Shown here: positions 1 to 10,826 of the stretch, piece by piece
How the letters are laid out: each line of letters opens with the position of its first letter
How positions within the stretch are numbered: position 1 is the stretch's first letter
Origin: Glandiceps talaboti
Taxonomy: Eukaryota > Hemichordata > Enteropneusta > Spengelidae
Assembly (NCBI RefSeq): GCF_964340395.1
Contig: NC_135562.1
Location: 17,128,985-17,171,484 of the forward strand
Direction of reading: 5' to 3'
Length of the DNA: 42,500 nt
The notes under the pieces: generated by a model
What the model saw: only the letters and a program-made list of their open reading frames with translations
What the model was told of the DNA's origin: nothing
The model's database searches: none
Translations under genes and position numbers: made by a program

Positions 1-106
1 CCCCATGTGGCGTTTAAAACGGTAATGATCATTTTCTAAAAGGAATGGACGCATCACTCTTTTATTTCCGGTGTATATGAATGGTTGTTAATACTGCACG
101 AGCTGA
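1..106. other. unique flank, nothing recognised
   Basis: Short AT-rich stretch before the first MITE. No open frame, repeat or motif is recognisable. Confidence 0.5.
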
Positions 107-352
107 AATAGGGAACTTGCAATCCAAACTGAGCATGCTCTATGGACTATGGAATTATCTGTGGTTATCGTAATACCTAATCTGGAGCTACTGATAAAAT
201 AAACCTCCCACAAAGGTCAGGGTGACTATGAATTGATTATTTGTGGTTACAAACAATGTATCAACACTGTTTACAATGCTAATTGATTAGTATTTATTAT
301 CATATTTCCCACAATGCAACATTCAACATGGCGAGTTTGCAAGTTCCCTATT
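107..352. mobile_element. MITE family 1, copy 1
   Basis: A 246-bp element with terminal inverted repeats: it begins AATAGGGAACTTGCAA and ends with the exact reverse complement TTGCAAGTTCCCTATT. A second copy at 1515-1767 aligns over its whole length, which shows this is a mobile family and not a chance palindrome. Inside, just after the left TIR, is the 10-bp palindrome GAGCATGCTC. There is no coding capacity, so it is a non-autonomous (MITE-type) DNA element. I could not settle a target-site duplication: the left flanks of the two copies differ, while both right flanks begin GGA, so the exact right end may be a few bases further out. Superfamily not assigned. Confidence 0.8.
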
Positions 353-882
353 GGAATGTGTGCATTATAATAAAAACTGGGTTGTTAGACGTAATGATTG
401 ACTCACCTGCGGAAAAAAACACACTTTTGCAGTTGTACACCTAATATGGTACACGAAATGATCCAATCAAATTTATGTTAGGTCCTCATCATCAAAAAAT
501 CACTGCCCGAAGGCGATCATGACTTCAATCTCTTACTGGATATATGGATACAATTGCCCCCCCCCCCCAATTAACATATACTTTGAACGCCACTCCAGGA
601 AATAAAGTAATTTTTTGTAAACTTTGGGTTGTTGAGAATAATTATATTATCTTACATCACTTCCATTAAGCACGACTGCCGAGAAATACGATGTGTAAAT
701 TAATGACCGTCCATTGTTTAGTGGCAGTCCTGATTAGTGGATCGCGCGCTGTCTCATGGGGGCTAGCCTCATAAATATGGAATGGTTGACCACTGCATAT
801 TCATGAGTATGGAACAAATGAACAATGAATATTCATGAGTTGCCGTGTATTGTGTTGTGCTTCCAAACATGACTTGGTTTTA
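353..882. other. intergenic, C-run and ATTCATGAG duplication
   Basis: No gene seen. Contains a run of 12 C at 557-568. A short duplicated motif, TATTCATGAGT, occurs twice between about 798 and 840. Otherwise this looks like unique sequence. Confidence 0.5.
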
Positions 883-1283
883 GTCTAGTTCCATGACTGA
901 CAGTATACAAACTTTTACCGTCTAGTCAAGGTCCCAACGAAAGGTGTCAAGTGTGTTTGAACGTCATGTTGAGTGAAAAACGAGTGGCTCATGTCAGTAG
1001 TATAGTAATCCATCACAAATTGACAGACTGAATTCATTGCTTATTATCACATTTGATATAGCTGTTTTGACCATGTTTTGACTATCGCGCGAATTTAGCA
1101 CATAATAATGATATGCAAATGTCCAACTCCTCCTCCAGTTTGATTAAACTAAGATCACATGGGGTCGCGAGGACGTCATCGTGTTTATATGACCCCTGTG
1201 GGAGGAGCACATAGTTATTTGCAATTGTCGGGGACCTTGACAAGACGTTAAAAGTGTGTATTCTGTCAGTCATGGAACTAGAC
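883..1283. mobile_element. inverted-repeat DNA element, ~53-bp TIRs
   Basis: A 401-bp element bounded by long terminal inverted repeats. The left arm at 883-935 begins GTCTAGTTCCATGACTGACA, and the right arm at 1231-1283 is its reverse complement with about 4 mismatches in 53 positions. The interior is about 295 bp and codes for nothing. Imperfect 9-bp flanking matches (ACTTGGTTT at 872-880 and ACTTGCTTT at 1285-1293, 8 of 9 equal) could be a target-site duplication, which would suit a hAT- or Mutator-like transposase, but this is inference. A short open frame on the minus strand across the right TIR is a by-product. Only one copy lies in this window. Confidence 0.75.
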
Positions 1284-1514
1284 AACTTGCTTTCGCCTCC
1301 AACGACATTATATCAGTGTCCCGTGTCCATTCAAAACAATATATGGTAACCTATTGCGGGTCTCGCTCCTTATAGTTTGTGATAATTTACATTGCTACTC
1401 TGTTAATTGTTGATTTTAAATTCAGACCAGTCTAGGTTTGTTTTAATAGAACTCTTTTCTCCACTGACTATCTCTCAAACTATCAATCCCTGTTAGGCTC
1501 GCGGGTTCGCTGGT
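1284..1514. other. unique spacer
   Basis: Spacer between two inverted-repeat elements. No feature recognised. Confidence 0.5.
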
Positions 1515-1767
1515 AATAGGGAACTTGCAATCCAGACTGAGCATGCTCAGGCGCAAAGGACTCTGTGTTTATCTGTGGTTATCGTAATACCTAATCTGGA
1601 GCTACCGATAAAAAACCTCCCACAATAGTCAGGGTAAACTATGAATTGACCATTCGTGGTTGCAAACAATGTAACGATATTTGTTAGTATTTATTTATTT
1701 ATTAGTATTTATTATCACATTTCCCATGATGCAACATTCAACATGGCGGGTTAGCAATTTCCCTATT
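1515..1767. mobile_element. MITE family 1, copy 2
   Basis: Second copy of the family seen at 107-352, in the same orientation, about 253 bp. It begins AATAGGGAACTTGCAA; its right terminus has decayed (GCAATTTCCCTATT). Differences from copy 1 include a small insertion near the left end (CAGGCGCAAAG) and an expanded TTTA run at about 1685-1705. The divergence suggests independent, older insertions and not a recent segmental duplication, because the flanks do not match. No coding capacity. Confidence 0.8.
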
Positions 1768-2008
1768 GGACCGCATGTTATGAATAGTGAATCAATCTGT
1801 TGACAAAGAATAAAGTATGCAGGTAGAAATTTTCAACTTTGTGTTTAGACCAAAAGTTTAAGTCGGTTATTTTTTATTTGTGACTTTTCTACACTAAACA
1901 TAATCTCAGGGCTAGAGTCAAACACAGCCCCTTCACTGTATTGGTCAAATCTGCGTTAGTTGAGTAAACAATATCATGGATGAATAGCACTATTCCCTCG
2001 TATTGTCT
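1768..2008. other. unique spacer
   Basis: AT-rich spacer with no recognisable gene, repeat or RNA. Confidence 0.5.
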
Positions 2009-2361
2009 TTAAAGTGGCCATATGGATGAGGATTGGGTATTTAATTTTAATTTTTAATTTATAAAACAATGTTATCATGGCTTTCTACTTGGAAAATCAA
2101 TGTGAAACAACATATGCCAAGTCTGTGTTTGTAACTCAAATACATGGCAAACCGCTTAAAAAAAATGTGCAAAAAGTTTGTTATTGTACGTATAAAAACA
2201 AAAATTTTATAGACTGACTTTATTAATGTTTTGCCTTTGGCATTTGGCATATTAAAGTTGTTTCCCATTGATTTTCAAGTAGAAAGCCATGATAATAACA
2301 TTGTTTTATAAATTGAAAATCCAAAATAAATACCCATTCCTCATCCGTATGACCACTTTAA
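2009..2361. mobile_element. TTAA-flanked foldback MITE (family 2), copy 1
   Basis: A foldback element of about 345 bp (2013-2357) between TTAA at 2009-2012 and TTAA at 2358-2361. The ends read AGTGGCCATATGGATGAGG on the left and the complementary CCGTATGACCACT on the right. The two arms pair for roughly 95 bp each, including the GTTATCATGGCTTTCTA segment and its complement. A second copy lies at 23239-23580. TTAA target duplication is characteristic of piggyBac-type transposition, which is the best guess at the mobilising enzyme, but TA insertion inside TTTAAA cannot be excluded. No protein is encoded; the open frame starting at 2289 begins inside the right arm. Confidence 0.8.
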
Positions 2362-3990
2362 ATTCAATAGATACAGTGGTCATACACTCGATAGCCAAGG
2401 ATACGATACCATGCGCAAGGAAACGCAAAATACCTGTAGACTGTTTTGGAATGGTTCCAAACAATCACCGGCGCGATGTCCTAAGTCAGTTTCGGGAAGC
2501 TTCACGAGACCACTGTTTAAATCTGACCATTTTCAGTAAACGCCCGCGTTTACTCTGACATCACACGAACCTCAAAGTACACTTGGAATGATATTGATGA
2601 AGATGTCCTTTTCTTGTGAGTGCACTCAAGGTTACTGACATACGAACTACATCTTCCGCAAACATTGCCCTTAAAATGATATTTTTAGAGTTAGTTTTAT
2701 ATATCTCTAATGTTTGTGATCATTTCCGATTCCTGACATTCGAATTTCCTTAACATTTATCACTTGAAAAACAGTTGTAAATATTTCAGTGTAACTTCCT
2801 TTAAAGAACGCATAAAACACTCATTATCATCGGCAGGTGTATGACAATGAACGCGATTGTCGACTTATAGCAAAATAACAGATCATTTGGACACAACACC
2901 TGCTGTTACAGTCCAATGAAATTTAAAATACCTTGGTCATAAAACGCTAAGGTATCATAATTCAACCGATTAAAGAACGGGCGATGGCAGTACATTATTA
3001 CGTATATGAAATCTTAACTGCTTTCACCGATATTTTCCAGGAAACTTGTCAAAATTATTATAGTTATAAATTATAATGATAACGCGTTCTAAAAGGACAT
3101 AGTCCAATCGTGTGCAAATCTCCATGGTTATTTGTATGTCTTGTGACGTTGAGAAGTGTGTGTGTCGCCTTAGCAACTGGGCTATGTGTTGCCATGACTA
3201 ATCTGTATTAAGAACTTAATACCAATACATCGTATTATAATACATGTGAACTAGCCACGGGGTATAAACACACGTTACACACAAATACGACACCGCGTTG
3301 CGAAATAAAAGTGAAATGAAACAAAAGAAATTGCCGATACGTCGAGACGTTTCCCATTTTTCCTTTACTGTTTCATTGGCTACGGGCCAAGCTGTCGAGC
3401 TCATTGATTCATTGAACCGAAAAGTAATTAATGAATAGTTAAACTAAATCTTGATTGATATAGTTATTGGGTCCTATTACTTAATTACGGATATCATTAA
3501 TCGACAGACTGGTCCGAGAGTACACAATTCAATCATTCAATCCGAGCAAACCCGATATATCAGAGAACGATTTCACGAGCAGTCTCCTTGGCGTCGGTTT
3601 AAAGATTCAATACGTATATTTCTGTTTAATATTACAGGGATGGTATTCCCTAGATAACAACATTGGCGTAACCGAGGGTTTGTAAACATCTGTGCTACTG
3701 ATTTTTTTTCGCCTAATAACTTTGTCTGACCCTCTCTTTCATCAACTCAAACAACTAGACATCTACAAATTTTGTCAACTTTATATTTATTTTCAACCAC
3801 AAACACGATCATTTACACACGCCGTCTCAGTCTATCATTACTCCACTGATCACCTGTCCCGTAGATATCCAACCAAAGGAACATTTAAGTCAATGATAAT
3901 CTGCCTATTCCGAAGCTTTCTATCTGTCAAATGCAATACGATCGCGAAGTAGTCAAAACCTGGAACTCCATACCAATGCATGCGGTTATT
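2362..3990. other. gene-free stretch, no feature recognised
   Basis: About 1.6 kb with only short unrelated open frames on both strands, none resembling a known domain. I see no repeat family, tRNA-like cloverleaf or obvious promoter. It could be intronic or intergenic. Confidence 0.5.
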
Positions 3991-4184
3991 GTTATATTAT
4001 GTTATGTTATGTTATGTTATGTTATGTTATGTTATGTTATGCTATGCTATGTTGTACTCTGTTGTGGTGTGTTGTGTTGTGTTGTTGTGTTGTGTTGTGT
4101 TGTGTCGTGTCGTGTCGTGTCATGTTATGGTATGTTATGTTATGTTATGTTATGTTATGTTATGTTATGTTATGTTATGTTATG
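3991..4184. repeat. (TTATG)n pentanucleotide array
   Basis: A pentanucleotide microsatellite of roughly 190 bp. Both ends are pure TTATG; the middle (about 4050-4120) has drifted to TTGTG and TCGTG variants. Because a 5-base unit repeats as a 15-base codon pattern, all three plus-strand frames stay open and yield pseudo-peptides of the MLCYV type. These are not genes. A shorter array of the same motif lies at 12266-12327. Confidence 0.9.
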
Positions 4185-6078
4185 GTTTATTAAAGTGTCC
4201 TATGTGGACTTAACAAATCATATAGTACTTAAATAAAATGTACAGAGAAGGTATTACAAATAGAGATTTAAGACGAGAATAAAAGAATATTTATCTTCCA
4301 TCTGTGAGTGACCTGGTCTATTTGGCTGTCCATCTTTGGTTTACTAATTTCATTTCAGTCACGTGTGGGTTTTTATGTTTCATTTTGTTTAATCTATTTT
4401 TCCCTGTTTGGTGACTTGTTATATTATCTATGTTGAAGACTCAGTGTCAACTGTGTATCTGAATCAGATCTATACTTTTTCATAATATTAATTCGTTTTT
4501 TTGTTTGTTATGTAACAACCGATTTGCTATATCTGTATATGTCAGTCTGCCAATCCGTGAATTATAGAACTATACATTTCTATGGACTTTATATATAAGA
4601 GTTCGATTTTTTCCAAATTTCTTTTTCCTTCGCTGATTTTACCATATAGTTGCTTATGCTCCCCAGTGAAATAAAGGAGACAGTTCAATAACCTTTGCAC
4701 GTACGTATATTGTGTCATGCGCGCAGACCTACATCCTTCATCGCTTCAACGATGGGAATTCGAACTCTCTCAAAAGATCCACATGTCAAATTCATTATTT
4801 TACGTAAAGATTCTATCCACATTGAATTTTATTAAATGAGTAATAACCGCGAGGATGTCAAAGGTGAAATTATATTTCTTTGGCGAGCTACATTTGCCAG
4901 CTGCCAAAATATTATTTGGCAGGCGTTACTCGCATTTTCCTCGCACTGAGCTAAGTATAGATTCGAATAAAAATATTCACGACAACTTTCCTTCATGAAA
5001 CCGTAAGCATTCCTGTTGCTTTACAATGTTTAATGTTAGTGACATAATATTAGTAAAACACGTCAGAGAACTATAAAAAGGATGAGCAAAGCAAGCCCCG
5101 AGGTGTATAAACTAAAGTGCACTGCTCGTATATTGTACTATACATTGCTATTCTGTAACTGTATACAGTATTTTAAGAAATGTAAAAAGAGCCACCAAAA
5201 GGTGCCCAGAGGTGAGTCGACTATAACAAAGTGTTCGTATTTACGTAATACGTATGTATTTTGTAATAGACAGTATTTGGTAGTGCACTGATTATCATAA
5301 TTAAGGTATTTGCTAGGTTTAACAAAATTTAGCTGATGAATTCGACAATTTGGCATTCTTCTATTAAAAGCACTAATGATTTAATTTCATTTGGGGATTC
5401 GTTGGTTTATTTGCAATACTTTCCATGTAATCCTACGATCGGATTTAGCCTGCCCAGGAGAGGGGGAATTACAGACGAGCTGAGCGTAACAACAGACCAT
5501 ATCCAACTGATTGGTGAATCTGTTCACGATTTACAAATAAAGGATATTCGTGCAGATACATTTAAGCTTCAGTCAGACCTCTCAAGTTAATGCTCTTAAA
5601 CAGGATCAAAAGGATTGGTTGGGTCAATCCCCGTGTAGTGAATAATGACAAAATAAAATGCCACCATGTACTTCTAGAGACAAGCCTCTGCCACATGCCA
5701 GATCGGAAATGAATGGGGGATGACACAATCATATAGTGTTAGTACTATAATCGGCTGAGGCAACGTCACATACTGCATCTCCGCGACCGGAGGTGTCAAC
5801 AGCTGATCCATCAGTGCTGGTCGATCGCACTTGTGTCCGTTGATTTACGGGAGGCGAAATACGACCTCGTTCACTCTGTAATCCATACATATCGCTTTAA
5901 GACTATACACTCGTCACAGAGTTAACTACATAAACAGACGTTTAGAACAGCCACATAACATTTTGGCATACAATAAGTTTGCTCTACAAGTAGGATACTA
6001 AACTTTTCAAATTATACAAGACATAAAGAAGATAATATTTCCCTTGTTCACTCTCCATGTAATATACAACGCGACGTA

Positions 6079-6081
<3 letters not shown>
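4185..6081. other. gene-free stretch, no feature recognised
   Basis: Roughly 1.9 kb without a supported feature. An 84-codon open frame at 5336-5590 has an unremarkable composition and no recognisable domain. A small inverted motif (TGCCAAA ... TTTGGCA) occurs near 4900-4922. Nothing else stands out. Confidence 0.45.

Positions 6082-6113
<32 letters not shown>
6082..6113. repeat. (GT)n dinucleotide
   Basis: Uninterrupted GT/TG run of about 32 bp. Confidence 0.95.
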
Positions 6114-6116
<3 letters not shown>

Positions 6117-6785
6117 GGCAAATGTCAAGTGTAGTTTAAAATGGGGAAAATGACATTTTTTAAAGTTATTTCAAAGAGTAACAGATCATTGTCATCCAGA
6201 ACTTTGTAGACAATTCCATGCTCATGGGATATGTGTGTAAATATATAAACCAACAAAAACACACGGTCGTGTTGTGAAAACTAGTGTTTAATTTGCATAA
6301 AACTGTAAGGCATGAACAGAGATTGACAGGTAATGTCGTTGTGGCAGGCCTTCCCTCTGAATCATGCCTGGTTAGCTATTATAATCACATTAACCAAAAC
6401 ATTCAATTGAATTCTAAGACTTATAGATTATCTATTTATTACCCAAACAGTAGAACAACTGTTTATTCCATAAATTAACAACAGAATTGGCGCATCTGTA
6501 TGCAAATGTATAGGCATAATCCGGTTTCTGAATGGTTTCCTGGGTGTTTTAGGGCCTTGATAAGCATATTTTTGCCACAAATCGACCAGTATTGAACAGA
6601 ATACTACTTGAACTTCGTTCTTTATCAACTGTCGATAGAATTAAGAACGGTATCAAGACACATCTGACCTGTTTGCAAGAGCTTTCTAACTGTTTATAAT
6701 GATCTACTATTGTTCCTGTTCAGCGCCATAGTACATTATGTCGTATTGGATTTTGGCGCCATACAAATTATTTTGATTTATTAAC
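6114..6785. other. gene-free stretch
   Basis: No supported gene. Moderately balanced composition at 6300-6660 with an octamer-like ATGCAAAT at about 6501, which alone is not evidence of an enhancer. Confidence 0.4.

Positions 6786-6830
<45 letters not shown>
6786..6830. repeat. (TGAT)n tetranucleotide
   Basis: About 11 uninterrupted copies of TGAT. Confidence 0.95.
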
Positions 6831-8511
6831 ATCATGACAATAGTTGATAACATTTAAAAGAGTAATAATCTAGACAAATTTGTTTTGATAGCAGAGCTGA
6901 TTGGCAAGGGACAATTATCCGTTTGTAAATGTCAATTGTAGATTTTTGCTGTTTTCTCAGTTTCTACAATCAGAAGTATTGACCTCTTCAGAGAAATTGT
7001 TCACATATATAACACATGTAGGCGGATATTCTGAAATTTCCCTCAGATGTTCCATGAATGTTTTTTGTTTGTTTCAGGAATGTTCGCATACCAGTGATCG
7101 GGTAAGTGAAGATGTCCTATGTTATTATAAGAGGTGAACATTATGAGGGGGGGGGGGGGGGCTCTGGACATGAACAAAATTCAACCAGGTTGTATGGTAG
7201 TTAGGTTAGTCGAGGTATCCAACTATGTGATTGTTATGTTCGGGTTTAACCCTCAAAATGTTGGGTTGGATTGTGTAGGAGAAAATATCGTGAAAGAATA
7301 TATGAAGAATTCCTGGGAAGATTTGGTACTGCTTTGGCATATATATCATGCCTATTGCACCACTCTCAGATTAGGTAATTTTCCTTAAACAAAATTTGTC
7401 CATTTCCCATTGTTCTAAGTTCACAAGACTAAACCTGAACATTTTGTTATTTCACTTACATCTCCACATAGAGGAGATCAAGAGCATTCTAAAAAGGTAT
7501 GATTAGTGTTTAAGATAAGCTTATTATGAAATAAAACGCGACAAATGTGAAAACTCCTATTGGATGGTCTAATAACGTTTGTTGTTTGTCCGTCATAACG
7601 TTTCATGTACATACAGCATGTACTCCATACATGCAACTTTGAAAGTCGTGTTGTTACTTTGCTAAAAAATGTGTAATTTACCCTCCGTCAGTTAAAATTA
7701 AAGAAAAATTTAGAACAGTCACCATGCAATGTACCTTTTCATAGCAATGGAATTGTCTCAAATTATATATAGTATACTTAAAATAGCTACCAAAAACTAT
7801 GGGAAAAATTAAATGGACGATTTCCATAGCAACAAGATGGTGAACAATCACATCTTCTATATATAATGAACTCCAAACGACCAGGAGCAAGCTTTCATGT
7901 GTCAAACATTGGAAATATGTATTCGTACAAATGTAACAATCCCCGGAGTATTAGTTAAAAACAGACGTGTCGACAAGTAGATTCGGTTAGGTCAGGATTT
8001 TAGGTATCAAAAATCGTACATGTATTCACACGTCAGAGTTTTGGCGACTTCAGCTACTTTAGTTTCCAAACGACATGGTCCCCAGGTAGCAATTTTCATT
8101 AAATTAATGTTTTACTACAACCGTAGTCTTCATAACTAAATTACTGTCAACTGTATATTTACCGTAAATGTGCTCTTCTGTCCACCAAATGAACGCCAAT
8201 GGAAACCAGTTAAGTTGTTGCAAACTGTCGCCTGGAATTTTAGTTTTAATATCATTGCTACATTTCACATTTCAAGACCATTTTAATAACAACTGTTAAA
8301 TTTAGTCGGCTTGCTCGACATGGGTTTTAGTAACATTGTTTAACAAAATAAAGCACAGTTGTACAGTTGTTACCTACACATTTTAATGTATTGGCATACC
8401 TGAAAAATGTAAAAAAAAAAATTAAAAAAATTATAACTACAATATCTTATGATGTGGTGACGATTTGAAGATAATCGTAGCTCATGTATACAAATCTAGC
8501 TAGCAACGCTA
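6831..8511. other. gene-free stretch with a G homopolymer
   Basis: About 1.7 kb without a supported gene. A run of 15 G lies at 7147-7161. A/T-rich runs occur near 8410-8432. Open frames up to 84 codons look random. Confidence 0.45.
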
Positions 8512-8784
8512 TTTGTCACCTCAGACAATGATAAGTAGCGATGTTATGAAATTTGTTGAGTCAGACGATAAAATGTAGTAAAGATTTTTGTTGAGTCAGA
8601 CGATAAGCTGTAGCAATGTTAGTTAGATTTTACAGAGTACAATAAAGAGTACAATATTTGTTGAAACAGACGATTTAAAATGTAGCAATATTGTTAAGAT
8701 TTGTGTTGAGTCAGACGATAAAATGTAGCAATGTTAGTTAGATTTTAGTTGAGTCAGACGATAAAATGTAGCAATATTTGTTGT
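8512..8784 (+). repeat. 44-bp tandem array, left arm of opposed pair
   Basis: Six degenerate copies of a unit of about 44 bp whose core reads TTGAGTCAGACGATAAAATG followed by TAGCAATGTTAG. Unit cores start near 8521, 8561, 8595, 8666, 8711 and 8754; the third unit carries an extra stretch of about 27 bp. The same unit recurs in reverse orientation at 9177-9415, so the two arrays are inverted arms around a spacer of about 390 bp. This is the architecture of foldback-type elements with tandemly repetitive arms. Confidence 0.75.
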
Positions 8785-9176
8785 TACAATCATCAACTGG
8801 CTTCCAGTAAATATTTTAACCTTGTTGGTACGTACACGTAACTTGTCCAACTCATCACAGATATAACATTCTTCACTTCCACACTTACTGATCATATTTC
8901 AAAAACATACTTTACTACTCGAGTGGATTGTCTTAACGATTATGATACGATTCCATCGCTGGAGGCAATATTTCTTTTTCAGAAATACCACACTGAGTAT
9001 TCATATCCACGTATAACTAAGCAGTTTGGTTAGGTCATTAGAGCGATTTGTATTCTAGATGACTGTTATAATTCCTGACACTTACGAAAAAAAATTATCC
9101 AATCGCAAACAGCTGATAATAAATTGAAAAATATAGCTACAGAACTGCTATAACAATTAAAATCACGAACCTGACA
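8785..9176. other. spacer between opposed 44-bp arrays
   Basis: About 390 bp, unique, with no open frame of note and no recognisable protein. It would be the loop or core of a foldback element. Confidence 0.5.
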
Positions 9177-9415
9177 CAAACCGTCGTCTGGCACGACAAA
9201 AATCTTGCTATTAAATACTGCCACATTTTATTATTTGGCTCAACAACACTCTCAGTAACATTGCTACTTTTTATCGTCTGGCGCCACAAATATCCTACCA
9301 ACATATGCTCCATTTTATCGTTTTGCTCTACAAAACACTTGCCAAAAGTGCTACATTTTATCGTCTTTCTCCACAAATATCTCTCATGGTAAGAATTTTG
9401 TCGAGCCAAACGACA
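9177..9415 (-). repeat. 44-bp tandem array, right arm (inverted)
   Basis: Reverse-complement copies of the unit at 8512-8784. On the minus strand the core appears as a CAGACGATAAAATGTAGCA-like string, with unit boundaries near 9184, 9231, 9276, 9319, 9363 and 9409, again a period of about 44 bp. The array keeps a 90-codon minus-strand frame open, giving a peptide with weakly repeated WRKTIK- and EQNDKM-like blocks. I read that as a consequence of the DNA repeat, not a gene. Confidence 0.75.
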
Positions 9416-9817
9416 TTTGTTTCAAGTTTAGCGTTTTAATATTAACTACAGTTGATTGAAGCCTTTTAAAACATGCTTACAGTGATTTTAATCCAAAATC
9501 AACATCTGGGATCTAACTATATGGAAATGCTTACGATAGTGTTTTTGCAGGTTGATTTTGACCTAAGCAGAACAAGTAGTAATTAATGTTTTGATCGGAT
9601 ATTCTTATCAACCATATCGTTCCCTAACAAGTTTTTATTTTTCAAATTGTGCACATGCAGGTTGATTAATTTTCATTGTAAATACGATAGCGTGAGAGAA
9701 GATTCTGAAGCCCTTTTTGAAAATAAATTCTGTCACATTAAAATCGTTCACTACAAGAGATAGTTATGTTATCATGGCAGGATTATACAGTAAAATATGC
9801 ACACATATATGAACATA
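9416..9817. other. gene-free stretch
   Basis: Unique AT-rich DNA. The short phrase GCAGGTTGATT occurs twice (about 9549 and 9657). No feature supported. Confidence 0.45.
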
Positions 9818-10028
9818 CATAACCTGGCCAGGAATACCAGCACCATTACATAACCTGGCTAGGAATACCAGAGCCATACATAACCTGGCCAGGAATACCA
9901 GAGCCATACATAACCTGGCCAGGAATACCAGAGCCATACATAACCTGGCCAGGAATACCAGAGCCATACATAACCTGGCCAGGAATACCAGAGCCATACA
10001 TAACCTGGCCAGGAATACCAGAACCGGT
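9818..10028. repeat. 30-bp minisatellite, 7 units
   Basis: Seven near-identical copies of a 30-bp unit that includes CATAACCTGGCCAGGAATAC; unit starts are 9818, 9849, 9879, 9909, 9939, 9969 and 9999. Units 3-6 look identical; the first (31 bp), second and last carry substitutions. Each unit contains the perfect palindrome CCTGGCCAGG. Because 30 is divisible by three, minus-strand frames run through the array as a 10-residue repeat (MALVFLARLC in one frame, YVWLWYSWPG in another). I see no start context, splice signal or homologous protein that would make this coding. Confidence 0.95.
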
Positions 10029-10503
10029 TCAAGAGCAAAACAGAACACATGATGTGCGCAATAAATTCAAAATAAAGAACAAACCAAAATAAAAGATATG
10101 AAGATACGTCATAATAAGGATTGGGCAATGAACGATACTGGTAACAGGGTGCAGTGTTCACCGGCTTCGTCACTACTAGTACACATTTACTCATAAAACA
10201 TTAATTGGACGTGGTAATTTGAGAGCAAGTTATTAGCATCCGGCAATAGCATGCATTCATTTATGCCACCTTTGTATAGCCCATCACATATGGAATGCAT
10301 ATTGGTATAACTGACATTTTGTGGTGTCACGACTCAACTTGTACATTTTTTACGCGGAGTCATGTATTTTCCAACCATCACAGCTCCGAATTCCCGTTTG
10401 TTTCTATCTGGATGACAGTTTTGCAGTAGCTAGCAGTCTGAGATATTCTTTAATGGTGCTGATATAAGACATGGTCCATAGATATAGACGGGTCATATTG
10501 TTA
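10029..10503. other. gene-free stretch
   Basis: Unique DNA; no feature supported. Confidence 0.45.
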
Positions 10504-10826
10504 ATGTTACTAACCCAAAAAGCTCTCCACAAGAAGCCAGGGCAGATGCATTTATACAATTAGATTCACAGGAATTATGGAATGAGTTTTGAATTTGAAA
10601 TGACCACCAACAGATCTGCTGAAATCTAAGAGGATCTCATATTGACTTGTAATTGGCCACCTCCTAACGTGTGGCTGCGATTACGTCATAGGTTTACATA
10701 CATGTATAAGATCCACTTAGATTTTAGCAGAGGCATTGTTTGGTATTTTAAATTCAAAACACATTCCCAGTGCTTTTAACTCTATCTCCTTTTGCTTGGT
10801 GTGGAGAGCTTCTTGAAATAGTAACA
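10504..10826. mobile_element. imperfect foldback MITE
   Basis: A long imperfect palindrome centred near 10672. The inner arms 10579-10641 and 10704-10767 pair well: GGAATGAGTTTTGAATTTGA opposite its near complement, and TGCTGAAATCTAAGAGGATC opposite GATCCACTTAGATTTTAGCA. The outer arms pair through AGCTCTCCAC (10521-10530) and GTGGAGAGCT (10801-10810). The loop holds a second short palindrome, GGCCACCTCCTAACGTGTGGC. No coding frame. I call it a degraded MITE; ends and target-site duplication are uncertain. Confidence 0.6.

Noticed and set aside
107-1767. Composite transposon made of two flanking MITE copies
   Set aside because: The intervening 883-1283 element has its own TIRs, and both MITE copies keep both their own ends; independent insertions explain the layout.
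2289-2558. 89-codon frame
   Set aside because: Begins within the right arm of a foldback MITE and has no recognisable domain.
3931-4236. Overlapping open frames encoding MLCYV-type repeat peptides
   Set aside because: All three frames are kept open by the TTATG pentanucleotide; no independent coding evidence.
5336-5590. 84-codon plus-strand frame with ordinary composition
   Set aside because: No recognisable domain, no adjoining exon, and frames of this length are expected by chance in 42 kb.
9137-9409. 90-codon minus-strand frame with weakly repeated WRKTIK-like blocks
   Set aside because: Coincides with the inverted 44-bp tandem array; the peptide repeat mirrors the DNA repeat and no start or flanking coding sequence supports it.
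9764-10194. Minus-strand frames encoding 10-residue repeats (MALVFLARLC, YVWLWYSWPG)
   Set aside because: Direct consequence of a 30-bp minisatellite; two frames are equally open and neither continues meaningfully outside the array.
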